A model generated the notes under the pieces. That model worked only from the letters and a program-made list of their open reading frames with translations, searched no databases and was not told where the DNA came from. DNA of 64,000 nt from Nereocystis luetkeana (Eukaryota > Sar > Phaeophyceae > Laminariales > Laminariaceae). A program made the translations under genes and the position numbers. Where the stretch lies: NCBI GenBank assembly GCA_031213475.1, contig JARUPZ010000020.1:8607562-8671561 (forward strand), in the 5' to 3' direction. This document shows, one piece after another, positions 40,870-52,288 of this stretch; within the stretch, counting starts at the first letter, position 1, and the number at the start of each line of letters is the position of its first letter.

Positions 40870-40990
40870 GCGCACTCCGCGAACGGGGAGTAGGCTGAAG
40901 CTCGCGAAGCTGAGTGGGGCGCTTCGATCCTGTTTCGAAAGCTGTCCCTTTTCCGGCTCTCTCGGAACGGGCAGAAGGGGGCGTTCTTTG
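40870..40990 (+). repeat. Tandem partial duplication of RecQ last exon
   Basis: ggctgaagctcgcgaagctg, gtggggcgcttcgatcctg, ccttttccggctctctcgga repeats 40735-40825 (gaagctgaagctcgcgaacc ... cctttcccggctctcctgga) about 140 bp downstream with many changes. It lies past the stop codon. Confidence 0.75.
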
Positions 40991-41084
40991 GGGTACTGCA
41001 CCAGGTAGCTGCCTGCACTCGTTGGGTAGATAGATGACGAGACAGCTCCCCACTGAAGTGATCTAGATCCTTCCAGGGATAGAT

Positions 41085-41300
41085 CGATTCCCGACTCGTT
41101 ACGATCGAAAAGTCAAGCATGTACCGGGCAGAACCCGGACAATCTGAATGATCTGTCTAGCGCGTGTCTCCCGGGTTAGATCTTGATCTTGTACGTGTCC
41201 TGCACAGCATCTTCATCGCGGTGGGTCAGGATCAGGGTATCTTGTACGTGTCCTGCACAGCATCTTCATCGCGGTGGGTCAGGATTAGGGTGACCTACCG
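41085..41300. repeat. Family C repeat, copy 4, with 54-bp internal duplication
   Basis: gtgtctcccgggttagatct and cttgtacgtgtcctgcacag. The block from cttgtacgtg to gtgggtcaggat occurs twice in tandem (about 41187 and 41241). Confidence 0.75.
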
Positions 41301-41635
41301 TGGGGCCGTGATGGAGTAGCTGGCAGCTTATGCCACTGGCGGTCAGCACGTACCAGGTACCAGGTACGTAGTTTACCGTAGTGAGGCCGGGACAAGAAAA
41401 CGAACACCGTAGGTAGTGGGTGGGTTCTAGACTCGCAAGTCGTAGCTGGCGGGCACATATTAATAGTCTGTGTGGCATAGCGAGTTTTGGTTGCTTTCGC
41501 AGTGTCCAGTCGTTTCCCTGGCTATATACGGCGAGTCCTTTCCACGGTAGTTTGCAGGGGGGGGTGGGGTAGTCGCACTACCGGGCACATATTATAGCAA
41601 GCACCGTGCCTTCGGTTTTCTTTGAGATAGTAAGT

Positions 41636-41660
41636 GTGTGTGTGTGTGTGTGTTTTTTTT
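41636..41660. repeat. (TG)n and T run
   Basis: Simple dinucleotide repeat. Confidence 0.9.
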
Positions 41661-42120
41661 TTTGTCTCACGGACGGCGCACGACGAAATTTAATATGCGC
41701 AGCAACTGCCATGCCGGCCGTGTTTTTGAGGCGAAAAGTTCTTCGAACATCAACAGTGGCAGCCTAGAGCTACGATATCGAAACATGTTTTTCGGGGCGC
41801 TTTGTCGCCATGACGGTATCGCCCTACAGCAGGTAGTAGGCGACCGCGAGTATTTTTTTTTCTCTCTCTTCACTCGCAATGTATACTCCCCCCAATTCGT
41901 CGGTACTTCCGTCGTACTGCGCCGTCGGTAGGTCCATGAGGTGCGTTCTTCGATAGGGGTGACACATTTCCGCTAGAATGTTTTCTGAATGACGGGGTTC
42001 CTTATCCCAAAATCGTCGGCATGCCAATTTTGTCTAGAAAAATGACGTATTTGTTTTACTTGGGTCATGGGATCATTCATCGGGATGCGATTCGATTTTT
42101 GCTGAAGTCGGGTTTCGGGT

Positions 42121-42467
42121 GAGGTGTGGAGCTCCTCAAGTGAGGAAGCCTCGAAAGTTTCAAGGAAAACCTCTGTCGCAGAACGCCTCTAGATTGTCCC
42201 AGCATGTCGCCGACTCCCTTTTGCGGCAGCTCCGTCCTGCTGCTTGGTGCCTTCTACGCTAACGCCCTTGTAGGGGGCCTTGAGCGCAGTACTACGGGGG
42301 ACCATAGTTAATAGGACTAAATATTGTTGGTAAAAACAGCGAAATATATAGGTTTTTGTCTTTAACGTAGGTCCTATTTACTATGGCCCCCCGTAATAAG
42401 TGCATGCTACGATAGAGGTGTCAACGTGAAAAGGCTGAGGCTCCATGTTTTGAGGAGCTCTCCACCT
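42121..42467. mobile_element. Family E TIR element, interrupted by MITE M1
   Basis: Left end gaggtgtggagctcctcaag and inverted right end tttgaggagctctccacctc. The M1 copy at 42290-42398 lies inside. Without it the element is about 240 bp. Related single ends occur near 36.99, 63.28 and 63.42 kb. Confidence 0.65.
42290..42398. mobile_element. MITE M1, copy nested in family E
   Basis: Starts tactacgggggaccatagtt, ends ggccccccgtaata. The interior belongs to the gcgaaatatataggtttttg subgroup. Confidence 0.9.
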
Positions 42468-43449
42468 CATCCAGAGCACTATCAATACCTGGCTCGAGAA
42501 AAAAGCTTACCGTTTTGGGACTTCGAAGAAAATTGACGGAAACGGCCACTGCGTGATTGGGGTATGGCAGAAACTCGTCGTGAAATTTGAACGTGGAAGT
42601 GTGGTGAGCTTTCAAGTTTTTATGTTTACCACGCCGCCGGAGGAGCATGTGTAGTACTGCTGTACCCTGTACACTAATATTAAAAGAAGAGAAAAAAAAG
42701 AAGAAGGTATCCAAGTTGCGGCGCAAGGAGTTGCGCGGCACGGCCCTCAACATGATCCTGCCCGTCCCGCTGGGGGCTCGCGCTGCTGCTCGTAGATTGT
42801 GTGATGGTACCAAAGGTATCAGCCATTGTTCTGGTGGCTGACTCGGGGGTCTCGGAGGGGATAGTGTGGAAGGCGATGAACGATCCCAATGGCATACGGG
42901 TGAATGGAACGAAAACATGGCATTGTGGAACACTAGTAGTGCTGTACTATTAATAGTGTTCTCGTAATGGTATACCGACGATGCTATTCACAATGAGGGT
43001 TTGGGCTCCGTTGGTTGAAGAGCACAGTCAGTCAGAATCAGTTGTGCCGAAATGTGCTGCTGCAGCAGTAGCTCTATCGATGCTTGTGCTATATGCGGTA
43101 TGGTATATGGTGTGCAGTGCCTACATTTTTTCAGGCTCCTCCTTACACTTTAGGAGGTACCTGGTACTATTTTTGTACTGCATATTTCTCCCCCAAGAAC
43201 TGTTTTTGCTTTTTCAAACCAAACGGGTGTGTCTGTTTAACCTCGGCCTATGAATCGTCGGTGTCGTTCTCAAAATAATAAGGGTGTGAACGAAACAAAT
43301 GGGATTCACGATAAAGCATGCCCTTAATGGGTAGTTCCTCTGTGCCCTCGAGGAACCTCATCAGTTCCAGTGACAAAACAAATGGACAAAAAAATGTTCT
43401 AAGGCATGCCCTACCTATCGTAGTACGCCTCCTCACGACCTCAGGCGTT

Positions 43450-43620
43450 CTACATGCCCCCCCACCCCCGTGTCTGGTCGGTGAAAACCCGACGTGTTCC
43501 GTCCCGGCATTGTAGGGATGCGAGGGTCTATGGGCATGCGACTACGGCCATGGATGATATCGAGTGCACCCCCCCCGCGGGCGCTCCCTACACCCCCCCA
43601 CCCCTCGCCAAGGGGCATTG
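43450..43620. mobile_element. Poly-C element (family B), partial copy
   Basis: tgtctggtcggtgaaaaccc, cattgtagggatgcgagggt, ctacggccatggatgatatc, followed by interrupted C runs. Confidence 0.75.
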
Positions 43621-43735
43621 AGGAATACCGCGCAATGCCACGAAGGCAACTATTTAGCAAGCTGATGTCCGGCTCGTCGTGTCGCTATCGTGGCGATGCC
43701 TCCGCGCCTGTCGAGGGAGAGAGAGTGTGCGTGGG

Positions 43736-43778
43736 TGCGTGTGCGTGTGTGTGTGAGAGAGAGGGAGAGAGAGAGAAT
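43736..43778. repeat. (GT)n(GA)n microsatellite
   Basis: gtgcgtgtgtgtgtgagaga followed by GA repeats. Confidence 0.9.
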
Positions 43779-44196
43779 ATAAACAAAGCATAGACTGGAA
43801 AATAGTATGCAACTGATCCTTGAGTTTCGGGAATACCGGAACAGAGTGGGGCAATTTTAAAACACACGTCAGCTGTGAAATCCGAGGACTTTCGTCGAAA
43901 CAGCCAATCTTTGCAAGTTGCGTGGTACATTTCGATCGGGCAGTATCCCTCGCAGTTTACTCTCAGGGTTTTCGCCCGAACTACTGCAAATCGCAAACCA
44001 TTGAAGGTACATGACCGACCCCGATTGTCGCGTTTTCTAGGCCCCAAGTTTCTCACGCCACTACCCACAGGGCGTGAAACAAAAACGTGTCTCGCCCGTG
44101 ACTCGGCGAAGAAAAAGAAAACTGAGGCATGTAGTGTCTTGCACGTAGGGTCGATACCCTGCAAGAGACTTTCTGCACACCGCAGGAGGTCTTAAG

Positions 44197-44275
44197 TCTT
44201 ACCTGGTCGGCTTGAACCGGCGACTTCGTACGCTGTCGGACCCCCGTCACTGACCGCAGAAGAACTGGCTGCAGC
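44197..44275 (-). other. tRNA-like segment with B-box
   Basis: On the minus strand, ggtcagtgacggggg is followed by cgtacgaagtcgccggttca and agccgacc. ggttcaagcc is a good RNA polymerase III B-box, and the upstream word is an acceptable A-box at about the right distance. The arms do not close into a clean cloverleaf, so this looks like a tRNA relic or tRNA-derived SINE head rather than a working tRNA. Confidence 0.25.
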
Positions 44276-44589
44276 AGCGACTCGTGTTTCGTTGATCACC
44301 TTTCGTACTTGGTTTATGCGGCACTTCCGCCTCTCTCGGTTTAGCCACAGCTGAATCGGGCAAAAAAGGCATTCGAACGTTCGATGCGTCGCACATGTAT
44401 ACAGGATAATTTAATGTATACATTGTATGTGTAACCATTTACAGTTACTGTAGTAGATTAACTACCTAGGTTGAATTGACACACGACACGAGAAAGTGGA
44501 GGTGTGGTGAGCTTAAGCTTTATTTTTACTATACCCGCTGGAGCAATACAAAGAAAAAGAAAAAAGGAGAAGCTTCTTAACCTGCCGCT

Positions 44590-44775
44590 ACGATATGTTG
44601 CGCAGTATCTGTACATAGTACATACTCAACCCAGGAAACACGTCCCACTGTAGGTCATACAGGTGACACGGTTCCTGCCCGGAAATATGAGCCAGATCAT
44701 ACAGATCATACAGACCAGAAACCCATATATCGGCCCTGAACGATCTACTGTAGGTCATGAACTGTGGGATATATC
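44590..44775. repeat. Family C repeat, inverted copy
   Basis: aacccaggaaacacgtccca, tcatacagatcatacagacc and gatctactgtaggtcatgaa are the reverse complement of the family words. Confidence 0.6.
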
Positions 44776-44964
44776 TACAGATGTTCTGTCTGGGGTGTGG
44801 AACGCCTCAAATCACGCCGCGGCGGGTGATAACCCATAACTTGCGGGGGCGCGTGCGCGCGCGAGAACGGCACGCAATCGGCATGGAAGCGTTGTCCAAC
44901 GTTTCCAATAGCACGGAGAGGGTGGGCTTCGATCGTTTACGCTGGGGCGGGGCGGAGCGTGGGG

Positions 44965-45030
44965 GGGGTGGGATACTCATTATCATACACGTCCGTAGTC
45001 GTATGACCATAGACCGCGGCGGGGGGGGAA
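44965..45030. mobile_element. Poly-C element (family B), inverted fragment
   Basis: A G run, then atacacgtccgtagtcgtat gaccatagacc. Confidence 0.6.
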
Positions 45031-45204
45031 GGGCGTACTCATGTGTTGCTTGCCCGAGTCATTCGATCATTGACGATGCATCCCGATTGGGACGAAACGC
45101 CGTTCCTACTCCTAAAAGAGACACCGCCAACATACAGATGCTCGCTACATGTTTTCCATGTATTTCATAAACACGTTCTGCTTATGTTCTCTCCTTCCTC
45201 CTGT

Positions 45205-45285
45205 CTATGGTCATACGACTACGGCCATGCATGATATCGAGTACATTTCTCCTATCGAGTACCCCCCCCCCCGCCCCCCCCAATC
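45205..45285. mobile_element. Poly-C element (family B), terminal fragment
   Basis: tctatggtcatacgactacg, gccatgcatgatatcgagta, tcctatcgagtacc and a C tract. Confidence 0.75.
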
Positions 45286-45698
45286 CTGCTTCGATTTCGT
45301 CTTCCGATCGCCCTTTAAGCCTTAGGATGGCGATCGTTTTCTCAGCATCATCTGCAGTACTGTATTAAGGGGGGGGGGAGGGGGGGGTCTAAAGTATTCG
45401 TTTGGCGTGGCGCGCGCGATTGAACACGCATTCATAAATGAAACACCGCAAGTGTGGGTCTTGCCGCACGGCCTACAGGCGTCTCAGACGACTGCGCGCA
45501 CGTGCTCAATTTGGTTACCATCGGCGTGAAGAGTCTGGCCGCTAATATCATTAAGTAAGCCACACGAGTCTGCTCTGTCCTTCAGGCAAGACCCAAAACA
45601 ATTGGAAAAACAAAATCCCCCCATACGACCAAGATTTCTTGTAACGACCACTCTGAGCTCACACCAATACTTACAGAGTATGCCTCTGACGCGTTTAG

Positions 45699-45806
45699 GA
45701 TTACGGGGGGCCAGAGTAAATAGGACCTGATGTCGTCATTCAAATTAGGGGAATATACAGGTTTTTGTGTGTACCGTAGATCCTATTTACTATGGCCCCC
45801 CGTAAT
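45699..45806. mobile_element. MITE M1, copy
   Basis: ttacggggggccagagtaaa to ggccccccgtaata. A subgroup member with taaatagg arms. Confidence 0.88.
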
Positions 45807-46149
45807 AGCATGCCAGGCACTGCATGGTACAACTATTAATACAATGAATATATATATATATATATATTTGGGAATACTTCGAGGCGTTGAGCAAGTACGG
45901 TATACTTTTGATCACCCGAAAGGGCGACCCGACCGGCGTCTCGACCGGCGTCTCCTCTTTTGCTCACTAGCAGGTGATACCGGAGGCAAACTTAACTCGT
46001 TGGGTGCCCCGAGATGTCGGTCAAAGCAATGGTTGGCCACTTTGGGTGTTATCAGCCACAGTGTGTACGACAGCAGCGCGAGGGCCCACACGTAGGGGGG
46101 TGGTAGGACCATGCTGTGCCCGTGACGGGCGTGTCAACCATTGTTAACG

Positions 46150-46257
46150 TTACGGGGGGCCATAGTAAATAGGACCAAATATTGTAAGTAAAAAACTGCG
46201 AAATATATAGGTTTTTGTGTGGACCGTGAGTCCTCTTTAAAATAGCCCCCCGTGATA
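46150..46257. mobile_element. MITE M1, copy
   Basis: ttacggggggccatagtaaa to tagccccccgtgata. Confidence 0.88.
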
Positions 46258-46369
46258 GGACACCCCTTCGTGTCACCCACCACTCACGCAGTGGCCGTCG
46301 CTGTAACCGTCACGTTTCGGCTTCCGTTTTTATCCCCTTTGAAGTTCGAATAGGGGTGGTTTAACCCAT

Positions 46370-46466
46370 TTAACCCTTTTAGAACCGCAGTCCCGTTTTG
46401 GGGACAAACCACTCAAATTTCAAGTAATTTGTCCCCAAAACGGGACTGCGGTTCTAAAGGGGTTAA
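46370..46466. mobile_element. Palindromic MITE M2, best copy
   Basis: Near-perfect inverted repeat of about 40 bp arms: aacccttttagaaccgcagt and cccgttttggggacaaacca, pairing with tttgtccccaaaacgggact and gcggttctaaaggggtt. TTAA or TTTAA at both borders. Confidence 0.88.
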
Positions 46467-46573
46467 TACGGGGGACAATAGTAAATAGGACCTACGGTAC
46501 ACACAAAAACCTATATATTTCCCTGTTTTTACTGACAATATTTGGTCCTAATTACTATGCCCCCCCGTAGTAG
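46465..46573. mobile_element. MITE M1, copy abutting M2
   Basis: tacgggggacaatagtaaat to gcccccccgtagta, inserted directly at the TTAA edge of the M2 copy. Confidence 0.85.
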
Positions 46574-46661
46574 TGCTGCAGTCCCGATTTGGGGGCAAAC
46601 CACTCTAATTCCATGTGGTTTTCCCTCAAATCGGGACTGCAGTACCAAAAGGGTTTACTCT
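46574..46661. mobile_element. Palindromic MITE M2, copy
   Basis: ctgcagtcccgatttggggg and cctcaaatcgggactgcagt arms. Confidence 0.8.
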
Positions 46662-46765
46662 CTTAGGGCAAACTGCAGTCCCGTTTTGGGTGCAAACTGC
46701 TTGAGAATTTGACTAGTTTGTTCCCAGGACGGGGCTGACAGCAGCTTGCCTTAAAAGGGTGAACC
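46662..46765. mobile_element. Palindromic MITE M2, diverged copy
   Basis: aactgcagtcccgttttggg and a decayed right arm (tttgttcccaggacggggct). Confidence 0.7.
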
Positions 46766-46898
46766 ATTACCGTATGGTGCCATAATGTCTTTTGAAATAC
46801 TGGTGGGGTACCTGTAAGAGTTCGTTCAATTGGCGTCATGGGAGAAAGGGACACGGGGAGGGGGGGGGGGGGGGCTTTTCGTAGACAACCGCGCCTAC

Positions 46899-47094
46899 CT
46901 CCAGGAACCTCCGAATGCGCGTTAGGTCGCGGTCGGGGGCTCTCCTGAAGACCGCCCGCGTGATGTCGCCCAACGAAACTTCTCCGTCGTTGTCCTCGTC
47001 CAGCATCCCGAACTGCAGCCCCCTGAGGATGCTTACGCTCTTGTTGCACAGTAACGCCTTCCTCCACTGGTCGTAGGTGAATCGTAGCCCATCT
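46899..47094 (-). CDS. WD40/EF-hand gene, EF-hand exon
   Basis: Acceptor accactcag, one base to complete Arg, then 65 codons. FTYDQWRKALLCNKSVSILR GLQ forms the entering helix; LDEDNDGEVSLGD is the 12-residue loop with Asp at positions 1, 3, 5 and 12 and Gly at 6; ITRAVFRRAPDRDL is the exiting helix. Asp rather than Glu at position 12 is less common. It ends RRFLE before a possible GTAGGC donor. If unspliced, the frame continues through a poly-proline stretch to a TGA near 46831, which may be the real end. Confidence 0.88.
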
Positions 47095-50000
47095 CTGAGT
47101 GGTGCATCCCAGGTTTAAAAGCATCGACAACGCGGAGGCATCATGCATATATATTTGTGCGTAAAGACGGTACGTATACCTGGTGTGTACTATTGATGAG
47201 AGGGTATGGGAACAGGCGAAAATTATTTAGTGAGTGCCTCGAGTGTAGTGAGAAAATATATTCTCTGCTAATACGAAGTATTAACATTAACAATATTAGC
47301 AATAATAGTAATGATATGAACAATAATTATAGTAATCATCATAATATTAATGAAGACAACTAATAACAGCAGTAAATAATAATGAGTAGTATCTCTAAGT
47401 TCACGATAGTGATAATATTCACAGTTGATCGAATGGCCTGCGTGAGGCGTTACACTGAAGCTGGACTCCTGAACGCGGTTGCGGGGCAAACAAAAACGCA
47501 AGAAGAAGGAAAAAATCACCTGGCAAACAGAAGAAACACGCCTCCCAAGGTCTCCACCTCACTCCTGAGGTACGATCCGAAGTTGGCGACGCCAAGCAAG
47601 TCTTCGTCGGTTTCTCTCCCCCCTCGAACCGCCGACATCAGAGATCGAGATCGCGCGTCCGGTTTCATACGGATGTATTCCCCCACTGTCGAGTTTGTCT
47701 GCACGTACACCACCCGGAAGGCAACAGGGGGGAGAATTAAGTTCGGTTCGGGGACGGGGGGGAGGGGACTTACAGGTGAGCTGGTTGGAAGGCGGGGTAG
47801 GGCAGATTGAAGGGGGGAGGGGGGGGGTGTACTCGATAGGAGAGATGTACTCGATCTCATGCATGGCCGTAGTCGTATGACCATAGAACCTCGCATCCCT
47901 ACAATGCCGGGACATGAGCATGTCGGGTTTTCACCGACCAGGCAGACATTGCTTGCACCAAAGCGCGAAGCGCCGTGAGGTGTCCGGCGAGTCGCATGAA
48001 GGGTGAGCTGCATCCTGCTAAGAACCGCTTGTGAGGCGGACTTGCATATGGATCACAGCTTCAATAAGTTAATTTAGTTTCCGGTGTATGTAGGCAATTC
48101 CTTGAGAGAGGGGGGGGGGGGGGGGGTCGCGGAACTGTTTGTTCGCACATACTGTCTGTTTGCGTTATCACACGTGTGATAAGATAACACACCCCCTCGG
48201 ACGACTTTTCCGAGCCGATTTTCTCTTTACAGTGGGGAAGGTGCAAACGCCGAGCGACGAGTATCTCGCCGAGCTATTTCCAAAGCCACCAATTTCGTTT
48301 TTGTTTATGCCACTCCGCTTGCTGCTTTAGAAAAAACTCGTATCGAAAACTTACCTACGAAGTAGCCCCAGAGAGAGTGTGTTTTCTGGCGAGCAAAAGT
48401 ACGTATACGTCATAATGAGTTTGCAGGGCGGCAAAACTTGTGGCTTTGCGCGCAAAAATATTGAAGAAACAAAATCATGTCGCGACCAACATTTCCGCAT
48501 TAATTAGAGAGAAACCACTAGTATTACGGGGGGACCATAGTAAACAGGACCAAATATCGTTGGTAAAAAATAGCGATGTTTACAGGTGTTTGTGTGTGCC
48601 GTAGGTCCTATTAAATATAGTCCCCCGAAATAATTTGATTGTATCGCACTCTCGAACGTGGAGGGAATCTGCCCTTTTCATGGCGCGACCGATGAAAATT
48701 ATCGTGGCTCTCAGCCGACGAAAGGACCGTGGGTGCTGGGTATAGCTCAAGCAAGCGGGCGTAGAGACGAAGGGAAGCGCTCGTTCGTGGCCTGTGTGCT
48801 GTAGTGTTTGCTTCGTGCCTCGGTCCCGCTTGCGGCTGGCATGGCAAGGGAAAAGCGGCGGCCGTGAAAACAAAACGAAACCGTATCCTTCTCCAGGTGA
48901 CGCACTTGCTTTGGTACCGTGTATCTGAGGCTACTGGCTGGAGGAGATCTGTGCTTCGCTCGCCCCACGGCCGACCATAAGCCCGGTATGAGTACGCAAT
49001 AAAAAAACGGATGATTGATATTCCGGGGGACCATAGTTAATAGGACCTGTGGTATACATACAAACCTATACATTTAACCATCTATACTGACAATATTTGG
49101 TCCCGTTAACTATGGTCCCCCGTAGTAGTTATCATACCTGGTACGCATCTAGCGAATACTGGTGTTGTGTATCTGGTGGACAACTTGGCGCATCGGATCT
49201 CGACATGCTATTAGGTGTTGCAGTGCCTACGATATCGTGTGCCTCGAACCGCAGTAGTATTAATTTGGCTACTTTTTTGTCATTGTATAGTATAGTGAGT
49301 ATGGGAATGTGTCAAACGAGGGCAGGGGTTTGTTGGAATACAACTATTACGGGGGACCATAGTTAATAGGACCTAATATTGTTAGTAGAAATGGTTAAAT
49401 ATATACCTGGTAGTTTTTTTGTGTATACCACAGGTCTTCTCAACTACGGTCCCCCGTAATAGTTTCCGCAGGAAACTATTGGCTATTTTCGTATCGGGTC
49501 GTTGCACAGGAACACCTGACTTTTTGCTTTTATGTCGTACTGGAATATATGAACACACCGGATGTATGTACGAGCCCTGATATTGGGTAGCGCCTCAGCT
49601 GAGGTACCCCCCCCTCCCGTCGGACATTTTTCAGGCAAAAAACTTCAACCCCCCCCCCTCTCCTACGTGGTACCACGGTATGAGTCAGAGGTCATCATGC
49701 ATCCCGTGCGTGGCGGGCACGCGGTCGAAGCATCGCACGCAGCTGGCAAAAGACGAATCTCGACGAATTTATACGAGTAGAACCGACAGCTGACGTGTCG
49801 TTTAATTAAACGTTTCGGTTGAAAATGGCGGATGTTCGAGTCACTGCCGGTCAAGAGACATACCTGTGCTTTGAGCTTGCTCCAGCTGGTCATGGTCGGA
49901 GCACCCTCGGTGGGCGAGGCGGAGATAGCGCTGTCAAAGCGGTCCTGGGTCGGAATGGAGGTTGTCGGCGCGAGACATTTAATCGTTGGAGGTTTCCGGC

Positions 50001-52249
50001 GACGTGGCACAATAAATCAATGACGGTGCCGGCAACGGGAGCTTCCAGACTCCGCCCATGCGACTGTACACGGCGGTGTCACGGCGTTTTTTTCGACAGG
50101 TGGGTCAAGAACCCCCGCCAATGATGAACGTCTGGGCGGCTGCAAAGGTGGCCGGTACTCCTCCCCCTCCCCTTCCCCTTCGCACAGCGTGGGCGTCAAA
50201 ATCATCATTTGTGGAGATATCGAACAATGCCGCAAGCCCCGCAAGTTGTCGACGGCCTCTCAACTCTATACTCCCAATGGTGCGCTACAATTGCTCAGCG
50301 TCTCTCCACGAGGAGCTCTTTCACGCGCACATTGTTGCATGAGCGGGGGGGGGGGGTCCCGGCCACCTGTTTAGTTGACCGTTTATCCTAGAAAACGAAT
50401 GGAATGGCGCAACCTCCTCCGTGTAGGAGACGAAAACAACTAACTAACTGTTAGCCTGCCCCTAAGCCAATCAGATTAAACCAAAACAGTTTGCTGGCGT
50501 TGGTTCCCTATTTTTCTGGTGCACAGGGGGTGTCCACCACAGGACCCCCAAAACTCACCCACCCCCCCACCCACAGCCACCCGACTCAAGAGTTCAAACC
50601 CCTCACCGTACGAAGCACGGCTCGGTGCTAGGGTATCTATATAGGAGGGCTGCGAGTTGTCTGGACTTCGCGACTGTTTCGGAGGGGGGGGGGGGGGGGG
50701 GGGGAGTAGTGATCAGAACCCCATGATGAATGCTAAAACCAGGTATCCCCTTATATTTACACGTACTAGTTTGCTCTGATTACTACTTTGCTTTAGTGCG
50801 CCCCACCGGGAATAGTACGTTAGTGCATATTAGCGGGGGGGGTATTTGTAGTAATCAGAATGTACGATGGAACCCAAAAAAAATGTTACCTGCCTTTTAT
50901 TTTGTGCATCCTGTAGCTGGGTGGAGAAGTAAGCTTTACTACTATTACTACTACTATTACTGTAGAACCGACTGTCACGGATTATCAACAAGAAAGAAAT
51001 AGATGTGTAGCCATAAACGCGCCACTTACTGCAAGGACGCCCAAAGCCCACAAATTACCGTGTGCAACCGAACCCTTTCTGTAGGACTGCAGCCCTAAAT
51101 GGGTTCGCGGTGAAGTACCTTCCGTGCGTGGACAACCGCAATAACTAGTCGGCTGCTCCTTTTACTCGGCCGGCTCACAGTCCTCGTATCTGTGATGTAC
51201 ACACACTACTTGACTACTGTGCTTGCCATTCGACACTGCTTGCGTGTGCCAGTCGCCAAGATAGGACCAAAACATGAAAAACGGCGCGTAAGTACTGAAA
51301 CAAACAACACCACCATCCCACAACCGATTTGACGTACGGTATGTACGTACGAAAACCCTCTTCAAAACCCAAACACCCCCTTGCATCTCACCCGTCAAGC
51401 AGCGGTAGACTAACTCCCCCCTCCCCCCATCCTCCACACTATGCATTCCAACCATGCATCGACCATCGAGACCCTAGATATATCGGAAGCTATAGCGCAA
51501 CGAATTTACTCATCTCACCAACATATGCTTCCACTGCTCCTGGACTGTCATCGGAGGGAGGGACTCGCACTTCGTCAACCCTCGGCGATTCGAGGCGGTC
51601 AGCGTGTTCCCAGGGCCAAGCTCGAGATGGAGAGGGCTGCCGTGAGGTATGGCGTCCGAAAAAAAAGAGGAGGTAGGCGGATGGGGCGGTTAGGTTTTGA
51701 CCCGATAAAAGCGAATGAAATCGGCATTTTCTGCGCTTTAAAGAGAAAAAGTTGCATTTTTTTAACAAAAATGGCCCGTATATAGTTCTCCTGCGGATTA
51801 ATTCACTTCAACAGATTTGCAGAGGTACGCTAAAATCCATATGGAGCACATACGCGAGATAACACGGAATACATGACATTTTTTTGTTTCGCGTAAAAAA
51901 ATTGCGAGCTCAATTGGTCAAAGCCGTCGGGAGCGGTCATGCGGACGGTGGGATTCCGCAGCCAAAGGCAACGTGTACGAAGCGGTAGGCGGTAGGGCAT
52001 CGCTTATGGGCTCAACATTTCCTGACCGGTTAGGCTTCTTGAGTGAGCAACAACTACAGTATCGGGTATCCGATAGATATAATATTTCCCCTACGAGTAC
52101 GTACAGTGGTGGGGATTTTTGTTCCAGGACCCTCGTGAAGAGCGTCGAGAGGTTCGATCTCTTTTGCACAACTCGGTTTTGTTTTTTTAGAACGGGAAGG
52201 CTGTCCATACCGTACTGTGCCGAGCAAGGTGTTCTCGGGAAGATCCGGT

Positions 52250-52288
<39 letters not shown>

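Noticed and set aside
40502-41120. Minus-strand ORFs of 154-183 codons near 40.5-41.1 kb
   Set aside because: Antisense shadows of RecQ exon 15 and its duplicate.
47815-48060. 5S rRNA gene on account of ggccgta...cgcatccc
   Set aside because: Spacing and the internal control region do not match a real 5S gene; kept only as a hypothesis for the origin of family B.
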